Positions 33,445 through 44,497 of a stretch of 64,000 nt of DNA are shown in pieces. Under the pieces are notes generated by a model, which made no database searches, was not told the origin of the DNA, and was given only the letters and a program-made list of their open reading frames with translations. The stretch lies in contig NC_092674.1 in the NCBI RefSeq assembly GCF_964355755.1, positions 12,343,001 through 12,407,000 of the forward strand, in the 5' to 3' direction. The translations under genes were made by a program, and so were the position numbers. How positions within the stretch are numbered: the first letter of the stretch is position 1; each line of letters opens with the position of its first letter. This DNA is from Antedon mediterranea. Lineage: Eukaryota > Echinodermata > Crinoidea > Comatulida > Antedonidae.

Positions 33445-34406
33445 CTCTCCTCCTAGCAGGCGATTGGCGACAGATCCTTCCAGTGATTCCCAAAGGCGGC
33501 AAAGCTGAAATACTACAAGCAACACTGAAGACATCATACCTTTGGAAGAGTATCCAATCGCTTAAATTGACAGACAACTTACGTGTTATCCATTCATATG
33601 GCAACGTAGATCAACTTCGCCAATTTTCACATCTTCTTCTTTCAATAGGAGAAGGTACAAAGGAGGAAATTGACAAAGATACAATCGCCCTACCAGACCA
33701 TTTTTTTTCAACTGCTACTTCGCTACAGCAATTTTGTCAAGAAATATTTCCCGGAATTACCAAAAACATTTCCCATACTACACTTTGCTCTAACGCAATC
33801 ATATGCCCAACAAACGAAAATGTAACAAAGGTCAATGACTGCTTTATAAATTTATTTCCCGGACCAGTTACAACATATCTCAGCTATGATTCGGTACAAG
33901 ACGAGGCAGAACACCAATATCCAACAGAATTCTTAAACGATCTGTTCCTGCCTAGCCTACCTCCTCACAAGCTAATACTTAAGCCCGGTATTCCAGTAAT
34001 GCTTTTACGAAACATAGACCCTAAGAATGGACACTGCAATGGAGCTAGATACATAGTCAAAACTCTACTAGACAGAGTCATCCATGCATCCATTGCTATG
34101 GGGCCACACAAAGGCAAAAACCTATTGATACCACGTTTTAAATTATCACCAGATGATCCGACACTACCCTTCGTTTTGACCAGAAAGCAGTTTCCTATTC
34201 GAGTATGCTTCAGTATCACATCTAACAAAAGTCAAGGTCAAACACTAAACAGAATTGGTATTTTTCTGGACCAACAGTTCTTTACCCATGGACAACTGTA
34301 TGTATCTTTAAGCAGAGTTGGCCACCCAGACAACATCAAAATATACAATCCGCACTCAGTTATCAGGAACCAAGTGTCCAATATTGTCTACAAAGAGGTA
34401 CTGTAA
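33434..34406 (+). CDS. Helitron RepHel, C-terminal helicase part (frameshifted)
   Basis: This continues RepHel in a new frame. From about 33434 it reads ITLLLAGDWRQILPVIPKGG, the Pif1 helicase motif III region that should directly follow DKPFG. Later come the CSNAIICPTNENV segment, LKPGIPVMLLRNID, and the helicase V/VI motifs ITSNKSQGQTL and HGQLYVSLSRV, and it ends at TAA 34404-34406. With the upstream part the protein is about 1440 residues, normal for RepHel. A single 2-base insertion is the only lesion visible, so this copy died recently, or the base calls are wrong there. Confidence 0.92.
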
Positions 34407-35153
34407 ATGAAACATAATATTGTGATTTGCATGTAAGCTTATTACTCAAACTACCTGACACATTGTGTCTTCACAATGGCTAGGAACAGTAGTATTCTAA
34501 ATGTCACTTTGTAATTTATATAAACAGATGCCAGGATTGTGCATTATTCATTAGAAACACTATTATAACCTCATTATTGTACTTTTTTTGTACCAATTGA
34601 ACCGATGTAACTTCCATGAGTCTAGGAAAGGGTCGTCTTAGTTGTTGTAACATTTCATATTACTTACTGTAGGTCTTTGTGGGTTCTTCTATCGTTGGTG
34701 ACATCTTTATTTGTAATCTTTTGCTAAATCTGTGTACAGTAGTACCATACACTCAGATATAGGCCTACCAGAGTTTAAATTCGTAATAAATGCAACCTTC
34801 CTTAAGGAGGCGATACACGCGTACATTTTACCAACAACTTCGTGTGTTCAGTTACCATCCATCTACATCCCTCTAATGTCATTTAACATTCTTACTACCT
34901 CATCAGAACGCTAATGGCATTTCAACAGTCCCACATAGAATACCCACGTTACCTTATAATTTTCCCTGTAACAATATACTCTAATTTGCTATATTACCCT
35001 GGAAGCGATATTTTTGGTGTACCTAATTTATGGACCACCATGAAACATCACAAAATAAAGATGCATTACTCAACAGTCATATGCATAGGTGTCACCCGGG
35101 CTTCCATTTCCAGAGGCGTTGTTCATGCTTTTGAGGACCATTCGGATACACCC
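34407..35153 (+). other. Helitron 3' untranslated region
   Basis: Non-coding sequence between the RepHel stop and the terminal hairpin. Two overlapping open frames (60 and 106 codons) have no recognisable motif and are considered chance. Confidence 0.5.
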
Positions 35154-35191
35154 ACTAGAGGGTCGCGAGCGAAGCGAGCGAACCCTCTAGT
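35154..35191 (+). repeat. Helitron 3' terminal hairpin and CTAG end
   Basis: A perfect 10-bp stem ACTAGAGGGT / ACCCTCTAGT encloses an 18-nt loop with GCGAGCGAAGCGAGC. The element ends CTAG (35187-35190) and the host continues with T. The same loop on a different stem occurs at 46068-46104. Confidence 0.72.
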
Positions 35192-35194
35192 ATA

Positions 35195-36960
35195 CTTAAT
35201 TCACGTCATAAACAATGAAACTTTTAAAACGTAAATATTTTCAATTTATAAATGTTTTTATATTTTTAATATTTTTAAACGTTTTAGCATTTTTAGCCTA
35301 TTTGAAATGTTAGCAATATATAAATTGTAAAGGTTTTAGGAACATTCTAACGATTTGAATCCTTTTAAAGCTGTTTTTAATTCTTTTAAAGCTGTTTTAA
35401 ACTATTTTAATCTCCTGAATCTTATTCAATTTTAATACCTTGTCATGTTTACACCGTATTTCATAACTTATATTTTTTGTGCAATTATGTGTGTGTATAT
35501 AATATATTATAATTGTATATCTATTTATTTTTGTACTAATAATTGTCAATTTTCAAAAAAAATTTCTGTTGTTATTTTATGATGATGATGGACAAATAAA
35601 GCATTTCAGTATTCAGTTTTCAGTATTCTTCTGTTTTCGCAAAAACAGCAAAGTCATCTGCGATGCCTGTGACTTCAGTGCATTTTCTAATATTTGATCC
35701 ATCTTTTTGTGTGTATGTCTAGTATGGTAAGGGAAGGATTGAAGGGCACAAGGATTTAACTATTTACTTCTGTTTACCTGGTATCATTTGCATAATATAT
35801 GCAAATTTCATTAATTTATAATTAATTTATATTGTTTATGTGCAGAATTACAACAAAATAAAACAGCACATAAAAAACATAAATTAAGTAACAAACTATA
35901 TAATTAACTTAGAAAAGAGAGAACAAAATGCTATTGTGAATTGAATTATTATATTTATTGTAGGCCTATTAAGTTGCCTACAGTAGGCCAAACTTTAACC
36001 AAAATGCAGCATGAAGGATGACAACATTTATATCGCAAAATATGAATTAAAATGGGTGACGGTTAACAAAGACTGACAATTGCAAGTCATTAATAGTTAG
36101 CTTTTTTTTTCCATTTTGTAAAAATCCCTGTACTATAAATACAGTGATTCATTCACCTTGAATTTATCCACAATAAATTGTGTTGTTGAGTGGAAAATAT
36201 TGTTGTCTTGGTCACAATACATTTAGATTGTCATGGGTCTAATTATTACATGATTTCTTGATATAAATACAACTTAACATCATTAATCAAAACTACCGTA
36301 GTTATAAATACAAACAAAAAGCAACATTATTATCATAAGTTAAGTATCATGTTATCACCATTAAACCCCTATTTGCTAAGATAACTAGACTGTAATCATA
36401 TAAAAAAGTAAGAATATGAAATAAAAAATACATTTTTCTTACTTGGTCCTTTTAAAACACAATTACACAATTTCCTTGTGGCAAACTGAAAAGTCTAATT
36501 TATTTTTAATCTTTTTATAAAATCAAAAATATAATTATTTATTTTTATTTATAGTAAATGTTATTTATAATGAGCAGATTGTTACTAGCATGTCTCTTCA
36601 TGGGTGAGAGGGGATATTTCGATTAATCTAGAACATGGGTTGGTATTGTGCAGTGTAAATACACACAACCTGTGTCATTCCTAAGGTTAATGAATCCGGA
36701 CACGACCAATTTATAATTACTGTCACCACTACCTGTTCAGAACTACAAATTTAGGTAACTATTTTAGTAAATGTTTTTTAGCCTTTGTTGCTTATATAAA
36801 TAAAATACCAGGTTAAAACAAAAATGTCACTTAACTTTGAACAGCATTTGTTAGGCTTAATAAATAACATTCAATTTCTAACAACCGTAACATCAGTAAT
36901 AGTAAAGATCAATTCTTAATTCAATCTTCTAATATTTTAACAGCAACGGTCATGTCATTC
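35195..36960. other. AT-rich non-coding; LINE-like 3' tail near 35560-35630
   Basis: Around 35590-35630 a polyadenylation signal AATAAA is followed by short repeats CAGTATTCAGTTTT, typical of a LINE 3' terminus. No protein or RNA gene was found elsewhere. Confidence 0.4.
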
Positions 36961-36967
36961 TTCTTTA

Positions 36968-37447
36968 AAACATTGATTGATTGATTGATTTTATTCGATA
37001 TTCATACATAAAAGTTAAAATATACAATGTATAAAAGAGAATACCTGGATAACCCATTAAGTCGACAAAAAAGTAAACTTTTTTCCAATGGTGTCCAATC
37101 CGTAATGACTGAAAAGTGAGTGGTTGGGCCTAGTACAATTATCATTAAGTATGACTCAGTAAAAATGAAAAAACAAGAAAATACATACAAGACAAGATAA
37201 CATTTAAAAAAAAATATTAAAAATAACTTAATTAAACAGAAATTCCAAGCTGTTCATTATTAAAATATTCTTTAAGTTTTATTTTGAAGGTTGCATTATT
37301 TTGTATTGATAAATGATGGTAATTTATCTTCTCTAAGGATACCCCTTTGTTCAAGATATAGTTAGATATAATTATAGCACAGCACTTGTTGTCACTTTGT
37401 TTCCTAGAAACATTGTTTAGATGGACTTGCTGTGTTACACTGTGCAC
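36968..37447 (-). pseudogene. reversed LINE 3' end with weak ORF remnant
   Basis: On the plus strand the copy starts with (GATT)n (36973-36990), that is, a minus-strand (AATC)n tail. About 70 minus-strand codons (37232-37447) end in ATFKIKLKEYF, resembling the last residues of CR1-like ORF2 proteins. The similarity is short, so the class is tentative. Confidence 0.45.
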
Positions 37448-37739
37448 GGACGTTTCAGTTTCTGTCTATACGTCAAGGATTCAGAATATTTTTCCTTTAG
37501 CAGTTTGTTGACCTCCAAAACGCCATTTGTACCAGTCACACTGATTGCGTCAATGAGAACTTTAACGTTGGTTGCATTGAAACGGCTAGAGCAACGTTTC
37601 ATTAAATTAAATAACTCCATGTAGTAGGCCTGTTAAGTGACCCAATCCTTCAAATTGTGATAACATTCTGAAACTTTGCACAGTTATTCATTAGGGTGTC
37701 AAAAATATGAAATGGAAGGGTTGCACAAAATTTGGTCAG

Positions 37740-38520
37740 GGGAAAGCCGCCATTTTGGATTTCAAAATGGCGAACCCAAATTGTTCACTTTTCAGGTATA
37801 TCTCTGCTAAATAGGCACCTAGAGTTCTGAATTTAGGTGCAAATTATATGGTAATGGGGTCACCAAAGATATTGGTATAACTAACATTTTAATTGCATGG
37901 CGGCCATTTTGGATTTCAAAATGGCGTACTTCAAATTTTCACTTTTTAGGTATATCTCTGCTAAAGAGGACCTAGAGTTCTGATTTTAGGTGCAAATTAT
38001 ATGGTAGTGGGGTCACCAAACATACTGGTATAACTAACATTTTGATTTCGTGGCGGCCATGTTGGATTTTAAAATGGCGGATTTCAAATTTTCATTTTTC
38101 AGGCATATCTCTGCTAAAAAGGCACCTAGAGTTCTGATTTTAGGTGCAAATTATATGTTAATGGGGTCACCAAACATATTGGTATAACTAACATTTTGAT
38201 TGCATGGTGGCCATTTTGGATTTCAAAATGGCGGACTTCAAATTTTCACTTTTCAGGTATCTCTGCTAAAAAGGTACACAGAGTTCTGATTTTAGGTGCC
38301 AATTATATGGTAATGGGTAACCAAACATATTGGTATTTAACTGACATTTTTATTGCATGGCGGCCATTTTGAATTTCAAAATGGCGAACTCAAAATGTTT
38401 CAGTACGGTACCTACAGTTATAATTTTAGGTACAAAGTATAATATAGTATTGAGGTCAACAAACATATTGGTATAACGTCTTTGATTGCATGGCGGCCAT
38501 TTTGAATGTAGCTCAACCCG
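37740..38520. repeat. about 153-bp tandem units with ATGGCGGCCATTTTG cores
   Basis: CATTTTGGATTTCAAAATGG-like cores recur near 37751, 37906, 38058, 38212, 38366 and 38497. Each unit also has ATCTCTGCTAAA and AGAGTTCTGATTTTAGGTGC. The core is a short inverted repeat containing CAAAATGGCGG. The inverted counterparts are near 40780, 41025 and 41170. Confidence 0.85.
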
Positions 38521-38639
38521 TACTGGCTTTACACTATTTGTTTATGTTCATAATTACATGCATTTAACACGGACACTTATTGTAGGTCACATTTTCCTTG
38601 GCAACCACACAGCTCTGCATTTACAGCATCCAAGATCAC

Positions 38640-39775
38640 AGTCGGTGTGTCCACACAATCGGTGTGTCCACAGCGAATTAAAACCTTCGTGACATCTGAA
38701 AGTTCCGGCAATGAACTCCAAGCTAGACTAAATTTGTTGCCGTCCTTCCTCTATCCCCAGTTCGCTGGGTCCTGTTCAATTCTGAATGCATCTAGACAGT
38801 CGTACCACTTCCTGGCTTCCGTTTCACATGTTCTCTTAATGCCGCAGATGTTGGGGGATATTTTCAATAGCCTTTCTCTTGTTGTAAAAAGATATCGTCT
38901 TGCATCATTAAATGTTCTGCAGTAGAAATAGTTACAACAAACTGTTCTAGATAATCTGTGTCTGTTTCACTAACATGCCCTACAGACAATGACATCCTCT
39001 TAAAAACTGGAGTCATACATGGCATCTTTTTCAAAGTCTCGTTAAATGTAGCTTTACCTTTTCCTTAAACAGATGAAGTTCTATCACAACCGCTAATGGT
39101 ATGAAAGAACAAGTAAGCGGCTGATGCTTGTGATCCAAGAAAAGAAGCAATCGTGTGTATTGGGATGTACTTCAAGTGCTTCCCCACTCCAAACTCGATC
39201 CGAAGCTCGTGGATGCCAGGTATTCTGTGGAAAGCTAACAACAACATCACTGTGTACAGTCTTGACAATGCGTGGAAAATTTCAGCGGCAAGTTTAACGT
39301 GAACAAACATACGTTCATCTGCCTCTTCTATGTTACATGGCATCAGCGATTGTATATTTACTGGTTTGTTACAGCTCTGTCTCCCAAAGACCCTACAAAC
39401 ATTCCGTGATTTGTGCCAATGTTCTCTACTACTTCAGTTACAATAAATAAAAACAACTCTGATTTGTTGTCATCAAATCTAAAAAATGTGGTCCAATTGT
39501 TGGGCAAGCTCCCGCTGGCTTTAACGACCCTCCTTACACCAGAGACGCGGTTTGAACGCGTACTAGACTTTAAACTGTCGTTAAAGTATCTATCGAAAAA
39601 CAAATCTAGTCGTGTCACTGATCGAAGTTGATGGTTGTATGCTACTTGATATATACTCAATGAATGTCTTCGAATCATTGGTCCTGAGCATATTGATTAT
39701 TGCTGGTCCATCTAACACATTGGCAGCAACTAATGGTGCTTTATTTTGTCGTACAACCATATATAGACCATCAAC
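38640..39775 (-). pseudogene. PIN/XPG-like transposon protein, left-arm copy
   Basis: Minus-strand fragments in order: LDGPAIINMLRTNDSKTFIE (in the central spacer), then RLDLFFDRYFNDSLKSSTR, RRVVKASGSLPNNW, DDNKSELFLF and MPCNIEEADERMFVHVK. After a damaged stretch where DSD is lost come FHRIPGIHELRIEFGVGKHL, SQASAAYLFFHTISGCD, and finally the PP...GW module near 38640-38830. The EAD and (in the right copy) DSD acidic motifs resemble the metal-binding residues of PIN/FEN1/XPG nucleases. At least three frame breaks make it non-functional. The spacer part has no partner in the right arm, so this arm carries the longer gene copy. Confidence 0.7.
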
Positions 39776-39959
39776 TTCGATCAGTGACGTGACCAGATTT
39801 GGTTTTCGATAAATACTCTAACGACGGTTTAAAGTCTAGTACGCGTTCAATCGCGGCTCTGGTGTAAGGAGGGCGTCAAAGCCAGTGGGAGCATGCCCAA
39901 CAATTGGACCACATATTCGAGATATGATGACAACAAATCAGAGTTGTTTCATTAATTGT

Positions 39960-40720
39960 AACTGAAGTAGTAGAGAACATTGACACAAATCACGGAATGT
40001 TTGTAGGGTCTCTGAGAGACAGAGCTGTAACAAACCAGTCTGTAAATATAAAACCGCTGATGCCATGTAACATAGAAGAGGCAGATGAACGTATGTTTGT
40101 TCATGTTAAACATGCCGCTAAAATTTGTCCGCGCATTCTTGTCAAGACTGTAGACAGTGATGTTGTTGTTATTTCATTGTCAACTTTCCACAGAATACCT
40201 GGCATCCACGAGCTTTGGATCGAGTTTGGAGTGGGGAAGCACTTGAAGTATATCTCAATACACAAGATTACTTCTCTTGGATCACAAGCATCAGCCGCTT
40301 ACTTGTTCTTTCATTCCTTTAGCAGTTGTGATACAACTTCATCTGTTCAAAGAAAGGAATTTGAGACGATGTCATTGTCTGTAGGGGATGTTAGTGACAC
40401 AGATTATCTAGAACAGTTTGTTGTAACTATGTAGAAAGAAGGTAAATGATGCAAGACGATATCTTTTTACTATACAGACTATTGAAAATATCCCCCCAAC
40501 ATCTGCGGCATTAAGAGAACATGTGAAACAGTCTTTTATACAAGCCAGAAAGTGGTACAACTGTCTAAATGCATTCAGGGTTGAACAGGAACCAGCAAAC
40601 TGGGGATGGAGGAAGGACGGCAACAAATTTAGTCCAGTTTGGAGTTTATTGCCGGAACTTTCAGATGTCACAAATCGCTGTGACACACCGACTATGATCT
40701 TGGACGCTGTAAATGCAGAA
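39960..40720 (+). pseudogene. PIN/XPG-like transposon protein, right-arm copy
   Basis: ORF 39997-40434 (first residues MFVGSLRDRAVTNQ) contains MPCNIEEADERMFVHVKHAA, then ILVKTVDSDVVVIS, IPGIHELWIEFGVGKHLKY, and SAAYLFFHSFSSCDTTSS. EAD plus DSD plus a later D match the acidic set of the PIN/FEN1/XPG fold. A stop at 40432-40434 and a shift are followed by ENIPPTSAALREHVKQSFIQ, ARKWYN, NWGWRKDGNKFSPVW and LPEL. That is the PP-H-W-GW-W module shared with the protein at 14484-15030. Its order matches a protein family common in repeats of marine invertebrates. Function is inferred from motifs only. Confidence 0.72.
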
Positions 40721-41339
40721 AGAGTGATTTATGATGTACAGAGCTGTGTGGTTACCAGGTTTGAGCTACATTCAAAATGGCCGCCATGCAATCAAAGACG
40801 TTATACCTATATGTTTGTTGACCTCAATACCATATTATACTTTGTACCTAAAATTATAACTGTAGGCACCGTACTGAAACATATTGGCCATGCAATCAAA
40901 ATGTTAGTTAAATAGCAATATATTTGGTGACCCATTACCATATAATTTGCACTTAAAATCAGAGCACTGTGTACCTTTTTAGCAGAGATATACCTGAAAT
41001 GTGAAAATTTGAAATCCGCCATTTTGAAATCCAACATGGCCGCCATGCAATCAAATGTTAATTATACCAATATGTTTGGTGACCCCACTACCATATATTT
41101 TGCAGGTAAAATCAGAACTCAAGGTGCCTCTTTAGCAGAGATATACCTGACAAGTGAAAATTTGAGGTGCGCCATTTTGAAATCCAAAATGGCGGCTTTC
41201 CCCTGACAAAATGTTGTGCAACCCTTCCATTTCATATTTTTGACACCCTAATGAATAACTGTGCAAAGTTTCAAAATGTTATCACAATTTGAAGGATTTG
41301 CCTAAAATATGCTCCTTAACATGCCTACTAATGGTAGTG

Positions 41340-42135
41340 TCAGCCTTCTGTAGATCACTGTAAGGTGTTACAAGGGGTTTACAGAACACCTTCAGCATAT
41401 CAAGTGAACCATGCTGTCATCATACCAGCTTGATACCTGTACCAACTTTTCCTGAAATTCATTCTTGAGTAATTATGTACAAAGACAATACATTAGACCA
41501 ACATTGTAATTAGTATAGTTTGTATGATACATAGTAATTTAGAAGGATAATACGAGTTGTTATAAATAGAGATGATGAATTGTTGTTTATTTCAGGGACG
41601 GATATGATCCAGCCGTAACATCATATTAGCTACAAAAACCAGACTGTTACAATTATAATTACTGTTATAATTAAATATAACTAAAAACCTAATCCTCTAA
41701 ATAATTTCTCTCAATATAAAGTAAAAAGTACTTGCTCATGTTTTTCATTCGATTTTGTCCACTTTTTATTTTATCTCTATGAATCAAATGATTAATACAC
41801 CACGAAAAACACCCAACATAATAGTATAGAAATATTTACGGGCTGAGGGGCATGGTTAAAAATATATCCCAAATTGATCTGGAGACTACAATTTATTCAG
41901 TATGTCTCCAGATCACTGAGAACTATATTTGTTACCGTACCCCGATGAAAGCCCAGTAAATATTTGTTTAATATACCACCACCCAATTTGGTTGGCTAGG
42001 TTAGGCCGAAGTGAATGCAAACATGGACTTGGTTGGAGCTGGCCTAGATATAGTTAGTGGCACAGTTTCGCTGCGAAGAAGCAACAAACAAAAGCTTGCA
42101 TTTGATAATTCATCACTTCCAGATTATGCAATAAA
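41340..42135. other. non-coding stretch
   Basis: Nothing beyond a small hairpin (ATCTGGAGAC / GTCTCCAGAT, about 41876-41912) is seen. It leads into the minisatellite. Confidence 0.35.
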
Positions 42136-42139
42136 AATA

Positions 42140-42800
42140 TTTCCAAATCATATTGTTGGCTTGATGATGGTTCACACTGTTGACTTGATTATGGTTCACA
42201 TTGTTGACTTGATGATGGTTCACATTGTTGACTTGATTATGGTTCACATTAACTTGATGATGGTTCACATTAATGTGATGATGGTTCACATTGTTGACTT
42301 GATGATGGTTCACATTGTTGACTTGATTATGGTTCACATTGTTGACTTGATGATGGTTCACATAAACTTGATGATTATTCACATTGTTGACTTGATGATG
42401 GTTCGCATTGTTGACTTGATTATGGTTCACATTGTTGACTTGATGATGGTTCACATTAACTTGATGATGGTTCACATTAATTTGATGATGGTTCACATTG
42501 TTGACTTGATGACTGTTCACATTAACTTGATGATTGTTCACATTAACTTGATGATGGTTCACATTAACTTGATGATGGTTTACTTTAACTTGATGATGGT
42601 TCATATTGTTGACTTGATGATGATTCACATTGTTGACTTGATGATGGATCAAATTGACTTGATGATGGTTCACATTAACTTGATGATGATTCACATTGTT
42701 GACTTGATGATGGTTCGCGTTGTTGATTTGATGATGGTTTCCGTTGTTGACTTGATGATGATTCACATTGTTGACTTGATGATGGTTGAAATTGTTGATT
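42140..42800. repeat. minisatellite of 21- and 24-bp units
   Basis: Units TTGATGATGGTTCACATTAAC (21 bp; first 20 TTGATGATGGTTCACATTAA) and a 24-bp version with ATTGTTGAC alternate about 28 times. All unit lengths are multiples of three, which keeps both strands open (DLMMVHIV on plus, NHHQVNNV on minus). The 268- and 217-codon frames are therefore artefacts of the repeat, although transcription cannot be excluded. Confidence 0.85.
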
Positions 42801-42954
42801 TAGCTCCTAATAAATAAAATAATGCATACATTATCAACTTTTATAGTATATCCACAAAGGATGGACATTTAATTAATTGTATTATTTAAACTAAATTAAC
42901 ATCATGTAAAATTTGTAAACATATACAAGATATGAATAGTTACATTACAATTAC

Positions 42955-43503
42955 CTTCGAGTTCTGTAACAACATTATACTCCAATAGTATTTTTCTTGC
43001 TTTTCCTCCAAGACGATCTGCAAATATTTGTATTTTTTCTTGATCATCTGCTAATTCTTCCTCTTTCTCCAGATGGAGAACTGCATCCCAAACATTGGAG
43101 AAGTTATATTTTGTCAAGTCATAGTAAGCAGTAACATTATGTAATGCATTTGGGTCAAGTTGTTTCAAGGTCTTAAAAAGTTGCTTTCTGTAAGGTGACA
43201 ACTTTTTACCAGTATTTTTATTCTCAACCTTGTTGTCTGTCATATACTTTGATACAAGATCTTTTGACAGTGTCATTTCAGATGTTTTTGTAATCTCTAA
43301 CAGTAAGTTAACATTAGTTGGCGAGATTAAACCCTTGTGTTCAAGGTCGTTGAGTAAGTCATGTCCATTGACATTTATATTTGTAATTTCACTGACATCC
43401 AATTGATCACATAGTAGGAACCTTAGCAAACGGTATCTTTCACCGACAAAGCATTTACCAAGATTAGCTTTTAAATTTCGGAAATTGTTGTAAGTTTTAG
43501 AAT
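42955..43503 (-). CDS. death-effector-domain exon
   Basis: This minus-strand exon of 549 bp has phase-1 introns on both sides (two bases, 182 codons, one base). It is bounded by acceptor TTTTATTTTCAG and donor GTAATT. Residues of about 25-85 (YRLLRFLLCDQLDVSEI, then NGHDLLNDLEHKGLISPTN, LLLEITKTSEM) fit a death effector domain: hydrophobic helix 1, the DL-LE-GLI segment and the N-x-x-x-L-x-E helix. A second alpha-helical region follows (PYRKQLFKTLKQLDPNALH, then NVWDAVLHLEKEEELADDQE), possibly another death-fold or unrelated helical domain. Known role of DEDs: homotypic adaptor interactions in apoptosis and innate immunity. Which adaptor or caspase this is cannot be told from one exon. Confidence 0.72.
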
Positions 43504-43857
43504 CTGAAAATAAAATTAATGGTCATTTTTTTGAAAATGATTATTATTTTCACTGATTCCAATCAAAATGAGTTTGATTTAAAATATACATTGTGTAAAA
43601 CTATGACATCACTGCCAATGATAAAAAGAAATCTATCAACTAAAACTCGAAATAAAGGTCCATTTACACTAGGACGATAACAATCGACGATAATTAGATA
43701 AATATGCATTTTTCATATATAAAAAAAGAAATCCAAAAAGTTTTAATACTAGAACTATAGGATAACCATATGCTGCCTTTGATGAAAATTATATTTTCAC
43801 ACGTCCAATCAAATGACGCCATTGTCAGTAAGAGCAATAATATCGTGACAATACAAT

Positions 43858-44008
43858 ACCAGAAGACACACCTGTACCAGAAGACACACCTGCAACAGAA
43901 GACACACCTGCACCAGAAGACACACCTGCACTAGAAGTCACACCTGCACCAGAAGACAAACCTGTACTAGAAGAAACACCTGTACCAGCATGGGATGAAA
44001 CAAATTAG
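43858..44008 (+). repeat. 18-bp coding-type tandem repeat (PEDTPx)
   Basis: CCAGAAGACACACCTGTA-type units repeat eight times in one plus-strand frame, reading PEDTPV, PEDTPA, TEDTPA and so on, then PAWDETN and a stop. The minus strand is also open (GVSSGA-type). It lies in the intron between the microexon and the DED exon, so it may be a simple minisatellite. No splice site for a plus-strand exon was found. Confidence 0.6.
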
Positions 44009-44206
44009 CTAAACATTACAGTAAATAAGTTTGCTATAAAGTATCATGGTTTAAAAGTCCTTTTCTCATAGGCGTGCTGGCAGAGTGTAGTTATAGATAG
44101 CTGCAACTTTGCCGGAACTTACCATATAATTGTTCACATTGGACGGAATATAACCAATATTGTATAATTAAATTTTAAAAATTGTAGTATGTTTATGTTT
44201 GTTCAC

Positions 44207-44450
44207 TACATATAACATGGCCTTGTCACGCTGAAACACTGGTTTTCTTGTTTGATCACCAAGGTTAAGCAATGTTGGACTTGGTTGGAGCTTGGATGGG
44301 AAACCATCTAGGAATAGCAATGTTGTATATATGAAGCTGGGGTTCCATCAGGAATTTGAAATCAACACAGGAGCTGACCCTTATGGTAGTCGCTATATCT
44401 AGTATCTGCCTCAGACGTATTGGCTCATGCCATTCCTCTGGTCAAGGTAA
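44207..44450 (+). ncRNA. 5S-rRNA-derived sequence (pseudogene or SINE3 head)
   Basis: 44207-44330 aligns along its length with 5S rRNA: CACGCTGAAACACTGGTT, TGATCACCAAGGTTAAGCAA, TTGGACTTGG and GCTTGGATGGGAAACC. These cover box A (GTTAAGCAATG) and box C (GGATGGGAAACC) of the internal promoter. Many substitutions exclude a functional 5S gene. The following 120 bp (to GGTCAAGGTAAAA) may be a SINE body, as in 5S-derived SINE3 families. One copy only, so the SINE reading is tentative. Confidence 0.7.
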
Positions 44451-44497
44451 AAACGTACTTAATCTACATAATTACCATAATTAAGATTATAACATAC

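Larger units (their letters stand above)
27780..35190 (+). mobile_element. autonomous Helitron (5' end approximate)
   Basis: The element encodes RepHel and an accessory ORF. It ends with a perfect hairpin and CTAG followed by T (35154-35191), the expected 3' Helitron terminus inserted 5'-A/T-3'. No TIRs or target duplication were found, as expected. The 5' TC terminus could not be identified, so the start given is only the end of the upstream duplication. The single frameshift in RepHel suggests a young copy. Confidence 0.75.
37622..41330. mobile_element. 3.7-kb palindromic DNA transposon (TAG-TIR, 3-bp TSD), element 2
   Basis: Ends TAGTAGGCCTGTTAAG and CTTAACATGCCTACTA are inverted with one mismatch, flanked by ATG (37619-37621, 41331-41333). 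Nearly the whole element is one inverted duplication. The left arm reaches to about 39640 and the right arm starts about 39750, with only ~110 bp unpaired. Each arm carries outer tandem units and an inner piece of the same PIN/XPG-like gene. In the left arm the gene reads on the minus strand, in the right arm on the plus strand. Both copies have frameshifts. A 3-bp duplication with an XPG-like nuclease would fit the Academ superfamily; this is inference from recalled family traits. Confidence 0.75.

Noticed and set aside
32172-33604. Multiple minus-strand frames of 65-142 codons opposite RepHel
   Set aside because: Shadows of the strongly coding plus strand.
34732-35234. Two plus-strand frames (60 and 106 codons) after RepHel
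   Set aside because: No motifs, no separate promoter or polyadenylation context; the second runs through the terminal hairpin of the Helitron.
42011-42817. 268-codon plus-strand and 217-codon minus-strand repetitive proteins
   Set aside because: Units of 21 and 24 bp have no stop on either strand, so length alone is not evidence. No splice, start or domain context supports a gene.
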